A stretch of 15,801 bases of DNA from Syntrophomonas sp. UBA4911 (GCA_002398105.1 DHCD01000010.1:4895-20695), one strand, 5' to 3'. Shown: positions 6,083 through 14,746, counted from the stretch's first letter. Program-made: numbers and translations. Notes: generated by a model not told the origin, from the sequence alone.

Positions 6083-6850
6083 GTGCTGCAGGATTACCAT
6101 ATCCATGCCTTGGCCCACGGGGAGTACCAGTATACTTATGACTGGCTCAGGACCTTTGTTATAGCGGCCCGGGAGCGGGGAATAACAGAGTTGGGTTTCA
6201 GTGAACATGATGAATACCTCTCCCGGATAGATCTCGCTGTACTACAGCGACTGCGGCAGGAATTCCCGGATATGAATATCAGACTGGGGTTAGAAGTGGA
6301 TTTTATTCCCGGCCGGGAAGAACATATAAGGGAAATAAGCCGGCAGTATGATTTTGATTACCTCATTGGCTCAATCCACTTTATAGACGGCTGGGGATTT
6401 GACCACCCTGACTTTTCCCACCTTTTTACCGGGAAAGACATTGATCAGATTTACCGCAGTTATTTTGAGCTGGTACATAGGGCGGTCAAATCCGGCTTGT
6501 TTGATGTGGTGGGCCATTTGGACCTGATAAAGATCTGGGGTCATCGTCCCCGGAAGCATAGCGTAAAGCATTATGTGGAACCTCTATTAAACAGTATTAA
6601 AGCGGCGGGCATGATAATAGAAATTAATAGTGCCGGCCTGCGTAAGCCGGTAAAGGAAATATACCCTGCTCCGGAGCTTGTCGACCTGATTTTTTCCCGG
6701 GGAATAGCTGTGACTCTGGGCTCTGACGCGCACCATCCTGCGCAGTTGGGTGAAGGACTGCCAGAAGCCCGCCAGATGCTGATTGATGCCGGATTTAAGG
6801 GCATCGCTGGGTTCGACCAGCGGCAGACTAAGCTATTGCCGTTAGAATAA
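6083..6850 (+). CDS. PHP-domain phosphatase of the histidinol-phosphatase (HisJ) family
   Basis: A 255-aa metal-dependent phosphoesterase of the PHP superfamily, close to the usual length for HisJ-type histidinol phosphatases. Metal ligands are all visible: His6 and His8 in DYHIHAL, His42 in FSEHDEY, Glu71 in GLEVDFIPG, His99 in GSIHFIDGWGFDHPDF, His145 in VVGHLDLIK, and Asp215 with His217 in LGSDAHHP. The motif combination GSIHFIDGW and EINSAG fits HisJ and not DNA polymerase PHP domains. GTG at 6083 is used, with GGAGG at 6066-6070. It would hydrolyse L-histidinol phosphate in histidine synthesis, but no his gene is adjacent; a different phosphate substrate is possible. The CaCA exchanger starts 22 nt downstream, so they are likely cotranscribed. 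Confidence 0.88.
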   Translation: MLQDYHIHALAHGEYQYTYDWLRTFVIAARERGITELGFSEHDEYLSRIDLAVLQRLRQEFPDMNIRLGLEVDFIPGREEHIREISRQYDFDYLIGSIHFIDGWGFDHPDFSHLFTGKDIDQIYRSYFELVHRAVKSGLFDVVGHLDLIKIWGHRPRKHSVKHYVEPLLNSIKAAGMIIEINSAGLRKPVKEIYPAPELVDLIFSRGIAVTLGSDAHHPAQLGEGLPEARQMLIDAGFKGIAGFDQRQTKLLPLE

Positions 6851-6872
6851 GAAACTTTAAGGAGAGCAAAGA

Positions 6873-7883
6873 ATGAAGAGTATCGCCATACTTGTAGTCA
6901 GCTTGGGAATTATACTGTTAGCAGCAGAGCTCTTTGTTAATGGAGTTGAATGGCTGGGTAAAAAACTCAATCTGTCTGAGGGAGCAGTAGGAAGTGTACT
7001 GGCGGCAGTTGGCACAGCACTGCCGGAGACTATAATCCCCATTATTGCAATTGTTTTTAGCGGCCAGGGCAGTGAGGGACATGATATCGGCATCGGGGCC
7101 ATTCTTGGCGCTCCGCTTATGCTTTCCACCCTGGCCATGTTCGTAACCGGTCTGGCCGTAATAATATTTCGCCGTCGCCGTATGCATGGCATGAAGGTAA
7201 TAGCGGATTATTCCACCATGTCCCGCGATCTGCTGTTTTTCATGATTATATTCACCGTGGCTATTCTGACCGGCATGATTCCACCCGGACATCGAACCTT
7301 ACAACTGGGTATTGCTGTCATCATGGTAATATCATATATTATTTATGTACACACCATGCTGCGCGAAGAACGGGATATCGAATCGGACTCGGAAATGCCG
7401 CCCTGCTATTTCGACCGGCGCCAGGCCGCCTTACCCCGAATTGCTCTTCAAATCATAGCGGCCCTGCTTCTTATCATCTTTGGGGCCAATCTTTTTGTGG
7501 AATCGGTAAAAGTAGTGGCGATGACCTATGGTGTTCCCGCCTTTGTATTGGCATTGATAATAACTCCGATAGCTACAGAACTCCCGGAAAAGTTTAACAG
7601 CGTTATTTGGATATCACGGGAAAAGGATACGCTGGCTCTGGGAAACATAACCGGGGCCATGGTTTTTCAGAGTTCACTGATTCCGGCTCTGGGAATATTT
7701 TTAACTGACTGGCAGTTGACTGCCGGAGCGCTGGCTTCAGCTCTTCTGGCTTTGCTGTCCACCTCGCTTATGTTCGTTCAATTGCGTATGCACAAACATA
7801 TCAGCGCTCCCATTTTGATGGCTGGGGGACTATTTTATGCCCTGTTTCTCATAGCAGTATTTAAAGGAGTTATCAGTTATTAG
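6873..7883 (+). CDS. Sodium/calcium exchanger (CaCA) family membrane protein
   Basis: A 336-aa polytopic protein with about ten hydrophobic segments and the two inverted alpha-repeats of the cation/Ca2+ exchanger superfamily. The alpha-1 repeat has AVGSVLAAVGTALPETIIP (38-56) and the alpha-2 repeat VLALIITPIATELPEKFNSV (225-244); the acidic residues of GTALPET and TELPEK are the expected cation ligands. A charged cytoplasmic loop at about 164-188 separates the two halves. It would exchange cations (Na+ or H+ against Ca2+ or similar) across the cytoplasmic membrane; the substrate cannot be read from sequence. ATG follows AAGGAGAG at 6858-6865. It sits between the PHP phosphatase (22 nt) and the RidA gene (14 nt), so is probably in one operon with both. 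Confidence 0.88.
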   Translation: MKSIAILVVSLGIILLAAELFVNGVEWLGKKLNLSEGAVGSVLAAVGTALPETIIPIIAIVFSGQGSEGHDIGIGAILGAPLMLSTLAMFVTGLAVIIFRRRRMHGMKVIADYSTMSRDLLFFMIIFTVAILTGMIPPGHRTLQLGIAVIMVISYIIYVHTMLREERDIESDSEMPPCYFDRRQAALPRIALQIIAALLLIIFGANLFVESVKVVAMTYGVPAFVLALIITPIATELPEKFNSVIWISREKDTLALGNITGAMVFQSSLIPALGIFLTDWQLTAGALASALLALLSTSLMFVQLRMHKHISAPILMAGGLFYALFLIAVFKGVISY

Positions 7884-7897
7884 GAGGAGGTTTGGAG

Positions 7898-8356
7898 ATG
7901 AGCGTATCAAGCCGATTGCAGGAACTGGGGATAGTGATACCGGAGGTGGCCAAACCTTTGGCGGCGTACCTTCCGGCGGTACAGGCCGGGGATCTCCTGT
8001 TCATTTCCGGGCAATTGCCCCGTCGGAATGATGAAGTAGTATGCCCGGGGCGATTAGGCCGGGAAGTAAATATGGAGCAGGGAATGAAAGCTGCGGAACT
8101 GGCAGCCATCAACTGCCTGGCAGTGCTTAAAGCTTATATCGGGGAGTGGGAATCCCTGCTGCAGATTGTAAAAATAACCGGCTATATTCAGTGTCGGGAG
8201 GACTTTGACCGGCAGGCCGATGTTCTGAATGGAGCCTCAGAGCTGCTGGAAAAAATATTCGGCGCCAAAGGCCGCCATGCCCGGGCAGCAGTGGGAGTCA
8301 ATTCCCTGCCTTTGAATGCCGCCTGTGAGATAGAGATGATTGCCAGGGTCAAGTAG
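7898..8356 (+). CDS. RidA/YjgF/UK114 family protein, long subgroup
   Basis: A 152-aa member of the RidA (YER057c/UK114) family in its longer subgroup (about 150 aa against about 128 for classical RidA). Classical members hydrolyse reactive enamine/imine intermediates from PLP enzymes. Visible motifs are DLLFISGQLPR (32-42) and the C-terminal HARAAVGVNSLPLNAACEIE, with Arg129 at the position of the conserved active-site arginine. ATG 7898 is preferred over the in-frame TTG at 7892 because AGGAGGAGG (7882-7890) ends 7 nt before the ATG but only 1 nt before the TTG. The activity of this subgroup is not established, so imine deaminase function is inference. Confidence 0.88.
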   Translation: MSVSSRLQELGIVIPEVAKPLAAYLPAVQAGDLLFISGQLPRRNDEVVCPGRLGREVNMEQGMKAAELAAINCLAVLKAYIGEWESLLQIVKITGYIQCREDFDRQADVLNGASELLEKIFGAKGRHARAAVGVNSLPLNAACEIEMIARVK

Positions 8357-8425
8357 CTGCTTGACGGGGCTGTAATTAGTTGTTAAGTTTAAACAGGTGT
8401 ATTATTATACGGGGAAGTGTGAATA

Positions 8426-8773
8426 ATGGCAGACTTGATTAATCCCTATGATAAGGCTCACGAATTGGCCCGGGCCATAACCGGTCATGAAGTCTATAAA
8501 AGGTATGTGGCGGCCAAGGCTGGAGTGGAAAATAATCCTGAGTATCAGAAAATGATAGTAAGGATACGCAGCCGGCAGATGGAGATGAATCGGGCTCAGA
8601 TTCTGGGACAGGAGGCGGATGCCGCTGTCATCTCTGATATCTCCAGGCTGTTGGCCGAGGCTAACCAGATAAAGGAAATAGAAGAATTTTTCAGTGCTGA
8701 AAGTTCTTTTATCCAAATGTTTAATGATGTGCTGGGGATTATTCAAAAAGCAGTTGAGGTCGGATTTAAATAA
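8426..8773 (+). CDS. YlbF/YmcA family protein
   Basis: A 115-aa, almost wholly helical protein of the Com_YlbF family. The pattern AHELARAITGHEVYKRYVAAKAG at the start, then NPEYQKMI, a long charged helix, and the ending SFIQMFNDVLGIIQKAV fits the family. In Bacillus subtilis YlbF, YmcA and YaaT form a complex that affects RNase Y-dependent mRNA maturation and development. In clostridia related proteins occur with no known role. ATG 8426 follows GGGGAAG (8411-8417). It lies 69 nt after the RidA-like gene, so readthrough is possible, and gdhA starts a separate unit downstream. Confidence 0.8.
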   Translation: MADLINPYDKAHELARAITGHEVYKRYVAAKAGVENNPEYQKMIVRIRSRQMEMNRAQILGQEADAAVISDISRLLAEANQIKEIEEFFSAESSFIQMFNDVLGIIQKAVEVGFK

Positions 8774-8779
8774 AAACAA

Positions 8780-8837
8780 GCAGTCTTAAGGGGGCAGAGG
8801 CTCTTCCCTTACACCGGGGGGCTGACTGTCCTTTATT
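8780..8837 (+). terminator. Weak terminator-like structure after the YlbF-like gene
   Basis: An outer stem GCAGTC (8780-8785) with GACTGT (8824-8829) is followed by the T-rich CTTTATTTT. Inside, TAAGGG can pair with CCCTTA. The stem is interrupted and the long inner segment is unpaired, so termination is uncertain. Confidence 0.35.
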
Positions 8838-8887
8838 TTACCGCTATGGATCGGACAGATGCATACAATATACCCGGGAGAAAAGTA

Positions 8888-8917
8888 TTTACAGGAAGAA
8901 AAGCGGAAATTTATAAT
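8888..8917 (+). promoter_or_regulatory. Sigma-A promoter of gdhA
   Basis: TTTACA (8888-8893), 18-nt spacer, perfect TATAAT (8912-8917). The predicted start near 8924 leaves a 5' leader of about 44 nt before ATG 8968, and would put the alternative ATG at 8935 too near the transcript end. Confidence 0.75.
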
Positions 8918-8922
8918 TTTAA

Positions 8923-10305
<1,383 letters not shown>

Positions 10306-10416
10306 TCAGTTAACTGAGTTTACATACGATTTTTAAACCCTGATAAGAATATTTTTGAATAAACCTCCTTGAGCTGCGTCTATTTTCGTACTAACTATAA
10401 GAACGAGTGAGCCTTT

Positions 10417-10466
10417 TATGAAATGCACCCCAAATGTTGAACCCAACATTTGGGGTGCATTTCATA
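10417..10466. repeat. 23-bp perfect hairpin between gdhA and prsA
   Basis: The left arm 10417-10439 and right arm 10444-10466 are perfect reverse complements over 23 bp with the 4-nt loop AACC. The core is GCACCCCAAATGTTG and its complement. The only T-run on the plus side, TTTTTT at 10474-10479, lies 7 nt beyond the stem. The structure may end gdhA transcription, but it is much longer than most intrinsic terminators and lacks an adjacent U-tract. A small mobile palindrome is an alternative. Confidence 0.85.
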
Positions 10467-10506
10467 TAGGACCTTTTTTGGCAATTTCGCCGCGGCAGCC
10501 GAATTA

Positions 10507-10515
10507 TGTTATAAT
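10507..10515 (+). promoter_or_regulatory. Extended -10 promoter of prsA
   Basis: TGTTATAAT is an extended -10 (TG, one base, perfect TATAAT at 10510-10515). No good -35 lies at 16-18 nt, as is common for extended -10 promoters. The expected start is near 10522, 24 nt before the prsA ATG. Confidence 0.6.
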
Positions 10516-10545
10516 TGCAACCAGTAATAGGGAAGGAGCAAATAA

Positions 10546-11478
10546 ATGAAAAAACGATATTTCCTGGCGGCAGTGCTGCTGTTGGCTTTGCTGGCGGCTG
10601 GTTGCCAGTCCGGCAGCCAGGCTCAGTCCAAAATTATTGCCGAAGTGAACGGTGATAAAATTACCCAAACTGAGTTTGACCAGCACTTGAAGCTGTTAAA
10701 ATTTACTTATGAAAAACAGGTTTTGGGAACGGGAAAACTGGATACCGTCAAAGATAAGGAAACTATATCCAAATTAGAAGAACAATCATACAAAGAAATG
10801 ATTTTACAAAAGCTGCTGGAGCAGAAAGCTGAAAAGGAGAAAATCCAGATAAAAGACAGCGATGTGGATGAGGCTTTAAAGGACCAGGATATTGAAGCCT
10901 TTCTTGAAGACAGCGGCATGGAAGAAAAATATTTTCGCCAGGAAATGAAAACCCAGCTTCTGTACTGGAAGATCAGGGATAAGGTTACCGCTAAAATCAA
11001 GGTAGACGACGCCGAGGCCCAAAAGTATTATCAGGATAATATCGACTATTATACCGAACCGGCTGGGATGCAGGTATCGCATATCCTGGTGGCAACGGAA
11101 AAGGAAGCCCTTGATATCCTGGCCCAGTTAAAAGCGGGAAGCGATTTTGCCGAACTGGCCCAGCAGTCCTCCACCTGCCCCAGCAAGGAAGTGGGCGGGG
11201 ACCTGGGTACAATAAATGAGGAAAGCAATTTGGACGCCACCTTCAAGGAAGCAGCCTTGAAGCTGCAACCCGGTGAAATTACCCAGGAACCGGTAAAGAC
11301 CGATTATGGCTATCATTTAATCAAAGCGGGCGACAAAGTGGAAACCAAAGTACATCCCTTCGAAGAAGTAAAAAACTCGGTCGTAGCTGATTTGGAACAA
11401 CAGAAAAAAGACAAAGCTTTCGGGGAGTATCTGGAGAATTTGAATAAAAATGCTGAAGTAAAGGATTTAAGAAAATAG
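10546..11478 (+). CDS. prsA: PrsA-like foldase lipoprotein (parvulin peptidyl-prolyl isomerase)
   Basis: A 310-aa extracytoplasmic folding factor, anchored to the outer face of the membrane as a lipoprotein. The signal peptide is MKKRYFLAAVLLLALLAAGC, with lipobox LAAGC and lipidated Cys20. Residues about 27-165 form the SurA_N-like chaperone region, rich in Lys/Glu helices. The parvulin domain spans about 173-262, with MQVSHILVATEKEA, the FAELAQQSS segment, GGDLGTI and TDYGYHLIKAG. PrsA assists folding of secreted proteins after Sec export. ATG 10546 has AAGGAG at 10533-10538. It is a single gene, bounded by its own promoter and a terminator at 11485. The exact family (PrsA or another SurA/parvulin lipoprotein) is judged from domain order. 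Confidence 0.9.
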   Translation: MKKRYFLAAVLLLALLAAGCQSGSQAQSKIIAEVNGDKITQTEFDQHLKLLKFTYEKQVLGTGKLDTVKDKETISKLEEQSYKEMILQKLLEQKAEKEKIQIKDSDVDEALKDQDIEAFLEDSGMEEKYFRQEMKTQLLYWKIRDKVTAKIKVDDAEAQKYYQDNIDYYTEPAGMQVSHILVATEKEALDILAQLKAGSDFAELAQQSSTCPSKEVGGDLGTINEESNLDATFKEAALKLQPGEITQEPVKTDYGYHLIKAGDKVETKVHPFEEVKNSVVADLEQQKKDKAFGEYLENLNKNAEVKDLRK

Positions 11479-11484
11479 TTCTGT

Positions 11485-11517
11485 AAGAATGCCGGGATTT
11501 ATCCTGGCATTCTTTGA
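11485..11517 (+). terminator. Terminator of prsA
   Basis: AAGAATGCC (11485-11493) pairs with GGCATTCTT (11506-11514), and the stem extends inward through GGG/CCT. Only a short T-run follows (TTT before GACA), so the signal is moderate. The last bases of the structure overlap the -35 element of the fur promoter. Confidence 0.6.
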
Positions 11518-11554
11518 CAGGTACTGCTAAAATTAAATCTGATAAACATTATCA
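11514..11554 (+). promoter_or_regulatory. fur promoter with overlapping Fur-like operator
   Basis: TTGACA (11514-11519), 18-nt spacer, and TCTGAT (11538-11543) form a possible promoter. TGATAAACATTATCA (11540-11554) is a 6-3-6 palindrome matching the 15-bp Fur core TGATAATNATTATCA at 13 of 15 positions and overlapping the -10 region. This predicts negative autoregulation of fur. The palindrome is directly seen; repression is inferred. Confidence 0.6.
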
Positions 11555-11570
11555 TATTTAGGAGACAGAT

Positions 11571-11996
11571 ATGGATAAAATCAAAGATAAATTAAAAAAC
11601 AGCAATTATCGTATAACCGGGCAGCGCTCGGCTATCCTTGAAGTTATGATGGATAACCGGGGAAAGCATCTCAGTGCGGAAGAGGTGCTGGCCGAAGCCC
11701 GCAAAACGGTGCCCAATATCGGCATCGCCACTGTGTATCGAACTTTGGAGAAGCTGGCCAGTATTGAAGTTCTTTATAAGACCAGGTTTGATGAGGGGTG
11801 TTATCGCTATGAGCTGTCAGATGAAGGCATACATCAGCATCATCATATTATTTGTCTGGAATGTGGTCAGATTACAGAAATGGAGGATGATTTTCTGAAT
11901 ACTCTGGAACAACAGCTGGAGGACCGGGGATATCAGATTATTGATCATGAGCTTAAAATTTATGCCTATTGTCCTTCATGCCGCAAGAAAGTTTAA
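11571..11996 (+). CDS. Fur-family metal-dependent repressor
   Basis: A 141-aa winged-helix regulator of the Fur family (iron Fur, PerR or Zur type), of typical length. The DNA-binding part includes YRITGQRSAILEVM and the recognition-helix region IGIATVYRTLEKL (50-62). The metal sites are the His-rich stretch HQHHHIICLECGQI (88-101) and the C-terminal YCPSCRKK (133-140); the two pairs Cys95/Cys98 and Cys134/Cys137 form the structural zinc site. ATG 11571 follows GGAG at 11561-11564. Palindromes resembling the iron-Fur box lie in its own promoter and 16 nt after its stop codon, upstream of sufCB, which favours iron-sensing Fur over PerR or Zur; this is inference. Confidence 0.92.
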   Translation: MDKIKDKLKNSNYRITGQRSAILEVMMDNRGKHLSAEEVLAEARKTVPNIGIATVYRTLEKLASIEVLYKTRFDEGCYRYELSDEGIHQHHHIICLECGQITEMEDDFLNTLEQQLEDRGYQIIDHELKIYAYCPSCRKKV

Positions 11997-12012
11997 TTTT
12001 TTAAGTCCATAA

Positions 12013-12027
12013 TGATAATGATTATCA
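12013..12027. promoter_or_regulatory. Perfect 7-1-7 Fur box upstream of sufCB
   Basis: TGATAATGATTATCA equals the classical Fur core TGATAATNATTATCA without mismatch. It lies just behind the fur stop codon and 130 nt before sufC. The best sufC -10 found (12107-12112) is about 80 nt downstream, so Fur may act on another promoter that overlaps the box or at a distance. The motif is certain; its target is inferred. Confidence 0.8.
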
Positions 12028-12103
12028 ATATCTGGATGGACAAAACAAATAATGAAATTTATTTCTTTTTGCCGAAACGACATTAGTATATAACTCCTGG
12101 TTA

Positions 12104-12112
12104 TGTTAAAAT
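12104..12112 (+). promoter_or_regulatory. Possible extended -10 promoter for sufC
   Basis: TGTTAAAAT has the TG extension and five of six -10 bases. The start would fall near 12119, 39 nt before sufC. No good -35 is present. The region is AT-rich, so chance matches are likely. Confidence 0.4.
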
Positions 12113-12157
12113 AAATATCAAGAATAACTGTCAGCCTGAAAAACGGAGGTACAATAA

Positions 12158-12904
12158 ATGCTTAAATTGAAAAATTTAGTCATGACGGTTGATAATGCCA
12201 ATGGTTCGCGCCGGGATATTATACATGATGTCAGTATTGATTTTGAACCCGGCAAACTCTATGCGATAACGGGTCCTAACGGCGGGGGCAAAACTACTCT
12301 GGCTAAAATCATAATGGGAATCTATCAGCAGAGCAGCGGGCAGATTTATCTGGACGAAGAAGATATAAGCGGTCTGAGTGTTACTGAGCGTGCCCGGCGG
12401 GGTATTGCTTATGCTTTTCAACAGCCTCCCCGGTTTAAGGGTTTAAATGTTTCTGATTTAATAAAAATCGCCCGACCTGGAATTGATGGGTTGGAGTTAA
12501 GACTGAAAATGCGTGATGTGGGCCTTTGCCCCGAGGATTATCTGGAGCGCGATCTGGGGCCGGGGCTGAGCGGAGGCGAGATGAAGCGGATAGAAATTGC
12601 CCAGGTTCTGACCCGGGAAGGGGTCATCAGTATGTTTGATGAACCTGAAGCCGGGGTTGATTTATGGACGGTTCAACGGCTTATCGGCCTGATTGTCCAA
12701 AAATATCAAAATAATCCACGCTCGACAGCTATTATTATTACCCATCATGAGAATGTATTGCCTATTTGTGACGAGATCATCGTGCTGGAGGAGGGAGTCA
12801 TAAAATTACAGGGGCCGGCCCAGGAAATATGGCCCTTAATCAAAGATGATATTCAGTGTAAAATGAAAGACCAGTGCAGGAGTGAAGTGTGCTATGAACT
12901 TTAA
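12158..12904 (+). CDS. sufC: SufC-type Fe-S assembly ATPase
   Basis: A 248-aa ABC-type ATPase of the Fe-S cluster assembly SUF machinery; it drives the SufB-type scaffold and is soluble. Visible motifs: Walker A GPNGGGKTT (39-47), Q-loop FQQP (87-90), signature LSGGEMKR (137-144), Walker B VISMFDEPEAG (156-166) and H-loop His196 in ITHHENVL. SufC proteins have no transmembrane partner, and the following gene is the SufB/SufD scaffold, which decides the assignment over a transporter ATPase. ATG 12158 follows GGAGG at 12145-12149. Its 3' end overlaps sufB by 11 nt. A perfect Fur box lies upstream, which suggests induction on iron shortage. No sufS, sufU or sufD follows, so this looks like the two-gene minimal form. 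Confidence 0.92.
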   Translation: MLKLKNLVMTVDNANGSRRDIIHDVSIDFEPGKLYAITGPNGGGKTTLAKIIMGIYQQSSGQIYLDEEDISGLSVTERARRGIAYAFQQPPRFKGLNVSDLIKIARPGIDGLELRLKMRDVGLCPEDYLERDLGPGLSGGEMKRIEIAQVLTREGVISMFDEPEAGVDLWTVQRLIGLIVQKYQNNPRSTAIIITHHENVLPICDEIIVLEEGVIKLQGPAQEIWPLIKDDIQCKMKDQCRSEVCYEL

Positions 12905-13817
12905 AGCAATAGATATGCAGTTATTAAATACTATAAGTGATATTAAAGCCATTCCCTCTGGAGCTATAAACATCAGAAAAGATGGTAAACCAGTGGTACG
13001 TCAGTCTTCCGCCAATATCTTCGTCGGGCCCAATTCCGCCAATAATGGTTTATTGGTGGAAATAAAGCCGGGTACCCGCAATGAAACGGTGCATGTACCG
13101 GTAATAGTAACCCAGGCCGGTTTTCACGACAAGGTCTATAATACTTTTATCGTCGGTGAAGGTGCTGATATAACTATTATCGCAGGCTGCGGCATTCATA
13201 ATGACAGCCATAACGATTCCAGTCATGATGGTATACACGAAATCATCGTCAAAAAGGGCGCCCGCCTGAAGTACGTGGAAAAACACTATGGTGAAGGCAG
13301 CGGGGGAGGCAAAAGGATTTTGAATCCCACCACCAATGTTATTCTGGAGACCGGCGCCATGGCGGAAATGGAAATGGTGCAGATCAAGGGGGTAGATGAT
13401 ACCATTCGCACTACCATCGCACATATAGGGGACAAGGCTAATCTGAAAATCATTGAAAGGCTTATGACCCATGGAATCCAAAAAGCGGAATCAGATATCA
13501 GGTTAAATATAGAAGGCCGGGGAGCCAGTGGACAGGTTATATCCCGGTCGGTAGGGCGTGATGATTCCTCGCAGATTTTCAAAGCCGCTATGGCGGGCAG
13601 AAATGAATGCGTGGGTCATGTCGAATGCGATGCCATTATAATGGACCGGGCTAAAATCCAGTCAATCCCCGAACTTATCGCCGAAGATGCCGACGCGGTT
13701 CTCACCCATGAAGCTGCCATCGGCAAAATAGCCGGTGAACAATTGATCAAATTAATGTCACTGGGACTGACGGAAAAGGAGGCTATTGACACTATACTGG
13801 AAGGTTTCCTCAGGTAA
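12894..13817 (+). CDS. sufB: SufB/SufD-family Fe-S scaffold protein (short clostridial/archaeal form)
   Basis: A 307-aa beta-helix scaffold of the SufB/SufD family, much shorter than the roughly 450-495 aa of E. coli SufB. The C-terminal core is clear: HVECDAIIMDRAKIQSIPEL (242-261) and LTHEAAIGKIAGEQLIKLMS (270-289), with His272-Glu273 at the conserved HE/HG site. The position of the cysteine in the E. coli SufB motif RCGAHT is occupied by RAKIQS, so that Cys is lacking; Cys99, Cys239 and Cys245 remain. A His-rich segment, CGIHNDSHNDSSHDGIH (99-115), may bind metal. ATG 12894 is preferred over the in-frame GTG 12882 because AGGAG (12878-12882) fits it. It is translationally coupled to sufC and probably forms a SufB2C2 complex. 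Confidence 0.9.
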   Translation: MNFKAIDMQLLNTISDIKAIPSGAINIRKDGKPVVRQSSANIFVGPNSANNGLLVEIKPGTRNETVHVPVIVTQAGFHDKVYNTFIVGEGADITIIAGCGIHNDSHNDSSHDGIHEIIVKKGARLKYVEKHYGEGSGGGKRILNPTTNVILETGAMAEMEMVQIKGVDDTIRTTIAHIGDKANLKIIERLMTHGIQKAESDIRLNIEGRGASGQVISRSVGRDDSSQIFKAAMAGRNECVGHVECDAIIMDRAKIQSIPELIAEDADAVLTHEAAIGKIAGEQLIKLMSLGLTEKEAIDTILEGFLR

Positions 13818-13840
13818 AAATAAGAGGGGTGGCACTTAAA

Positions 13841-14746
13841 ATGAACTTAAATCTTTTTAAGACCTATGTTAAGGTGGTAGAAACCCAAAACCTGTCCAAA
13901 ACCGCCGAAGAGTTCGGACTTTCCCAGCCAGCGGTTACCAAGCAGATCCAGGCGCTGGAAGATGCCTATGGCGTATTGCTGCTGGAGCGCTCCGGGCGGC
14001 GGCTTAAGACTACGGAGGCGGGAGAGACCCTGTATTATTGCGCCCGGGATATTATCAAGGCCATGGATAAAACCAACAAGGCGATGGAAGAAGTCTCCGA
14101 AAGCCGCAAGGGAAGTTTATGCCTGGGAGCCAGCAACATACCCGGAGAATATATTTTACCGCAGCTGATAAAAAGATTTAAGGAAAAATACCCCAATGTA
14201 AGCATCAGCATAGATATAGCCGACACTGAAAAAATTTTCGCGCGACTGGCGGAGCGGGAACTGGATGTGGGTATCGTAGGCGGATGGATAAATAACCGTA
14301 AGATAGAAGGCTTTGAATGGCTGGAAGACGAGCTGGTGGCAGTATTGCCTGAAAACCACAAATTAGCCCGTCAATCTGAAGTTGCTCTGGAGAGTCTGGT
14401 CAATGAGCGCTGGATATTCCGGGAAAAAGGGTCAGGCACCCGCAAAGCGGTAGAAGATCTTCTGACTGCTCACGGCATTAAAAGGGAAGATCTGAATGTC
14501 TATATTGAAGCCGGCAGTACCGAGGCAGTTTTGGCCAGTATTGAAGCCGGCATGGGAGTGTCCATAGTTTCGCGCTGGGCCGTTAAAAAACCCGATTCTT
14601 ATCGCAAAATTCGCAGTATAAAAATCAGTAACCCCCTGGTAAAAAGAAATTTCTATGTTATTTATCCCCGGCAAAAATCCCGCCGGAAATCAGTCAATAA
14701 TTTTCTGGAATATGTGAAAAAAGTGGAGGAACCCGGGAAAATCTGA
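13841..14746 (+). CDS. LysR-family transcriptional regulator
   Basis: A 301-aa LysR-type regulator of standard length. The N-terminal winged helix-turn-helix has LSKTAEEFGLSQPAVTKQIQ at about 18-37, followed by a linker helix and a substrate-binding domain of about 90-295 that includes GASNIPGEYILPQLIKRF and RELDVGIVGG. The GASNIPGEYILP pattern is one I associate with CysL-like or selenium-cluster regulators, so a sulfur- or selenium-related effector is possible but not shown. ATG 13841 (23 nt after sufB) is preferred over GTG 13829 because AGAGGGGTGG (13823-13832) precedes it at suitable distance. Its close position behind sufCB suggests cotranscription. Confidence 0.9.
   Translation: MNLNLFKTYVKVVETQNLSKTAEEFGLSQPAVTKQIQALEDAYGVLLLERSGRRLKTTEAGETLYYCARDIIKAMDKTNKAMEEVSESRKGSLCLGASNIPGEYILPQLIKRFKEKYPNVSISIDIADTEKIFARLAERELDVGIVGGWINNRKIEGFEWLEDELVAVLPENHKLARQSEVALESLVNERWIFREKGSGTRKAVEDLLTAHGIKREDLNVYIEAGSTEAVLASIEAGMGVSIVSRWAVKKPDSYRKIRSIKISNPLVKRNFYVIYPRQKSRRKSVNNFLEYVKKVEEPGKI

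Noticed and set aside
10412..10477. CCTTTT on both sides of the 23-bp hairpin as a target-site duplication
   Set aside because: The right copy is 6 nt away from the stem, the sequence is low in complexity, and the left copy touches the stem directly, so it is not a symmetric duplication.
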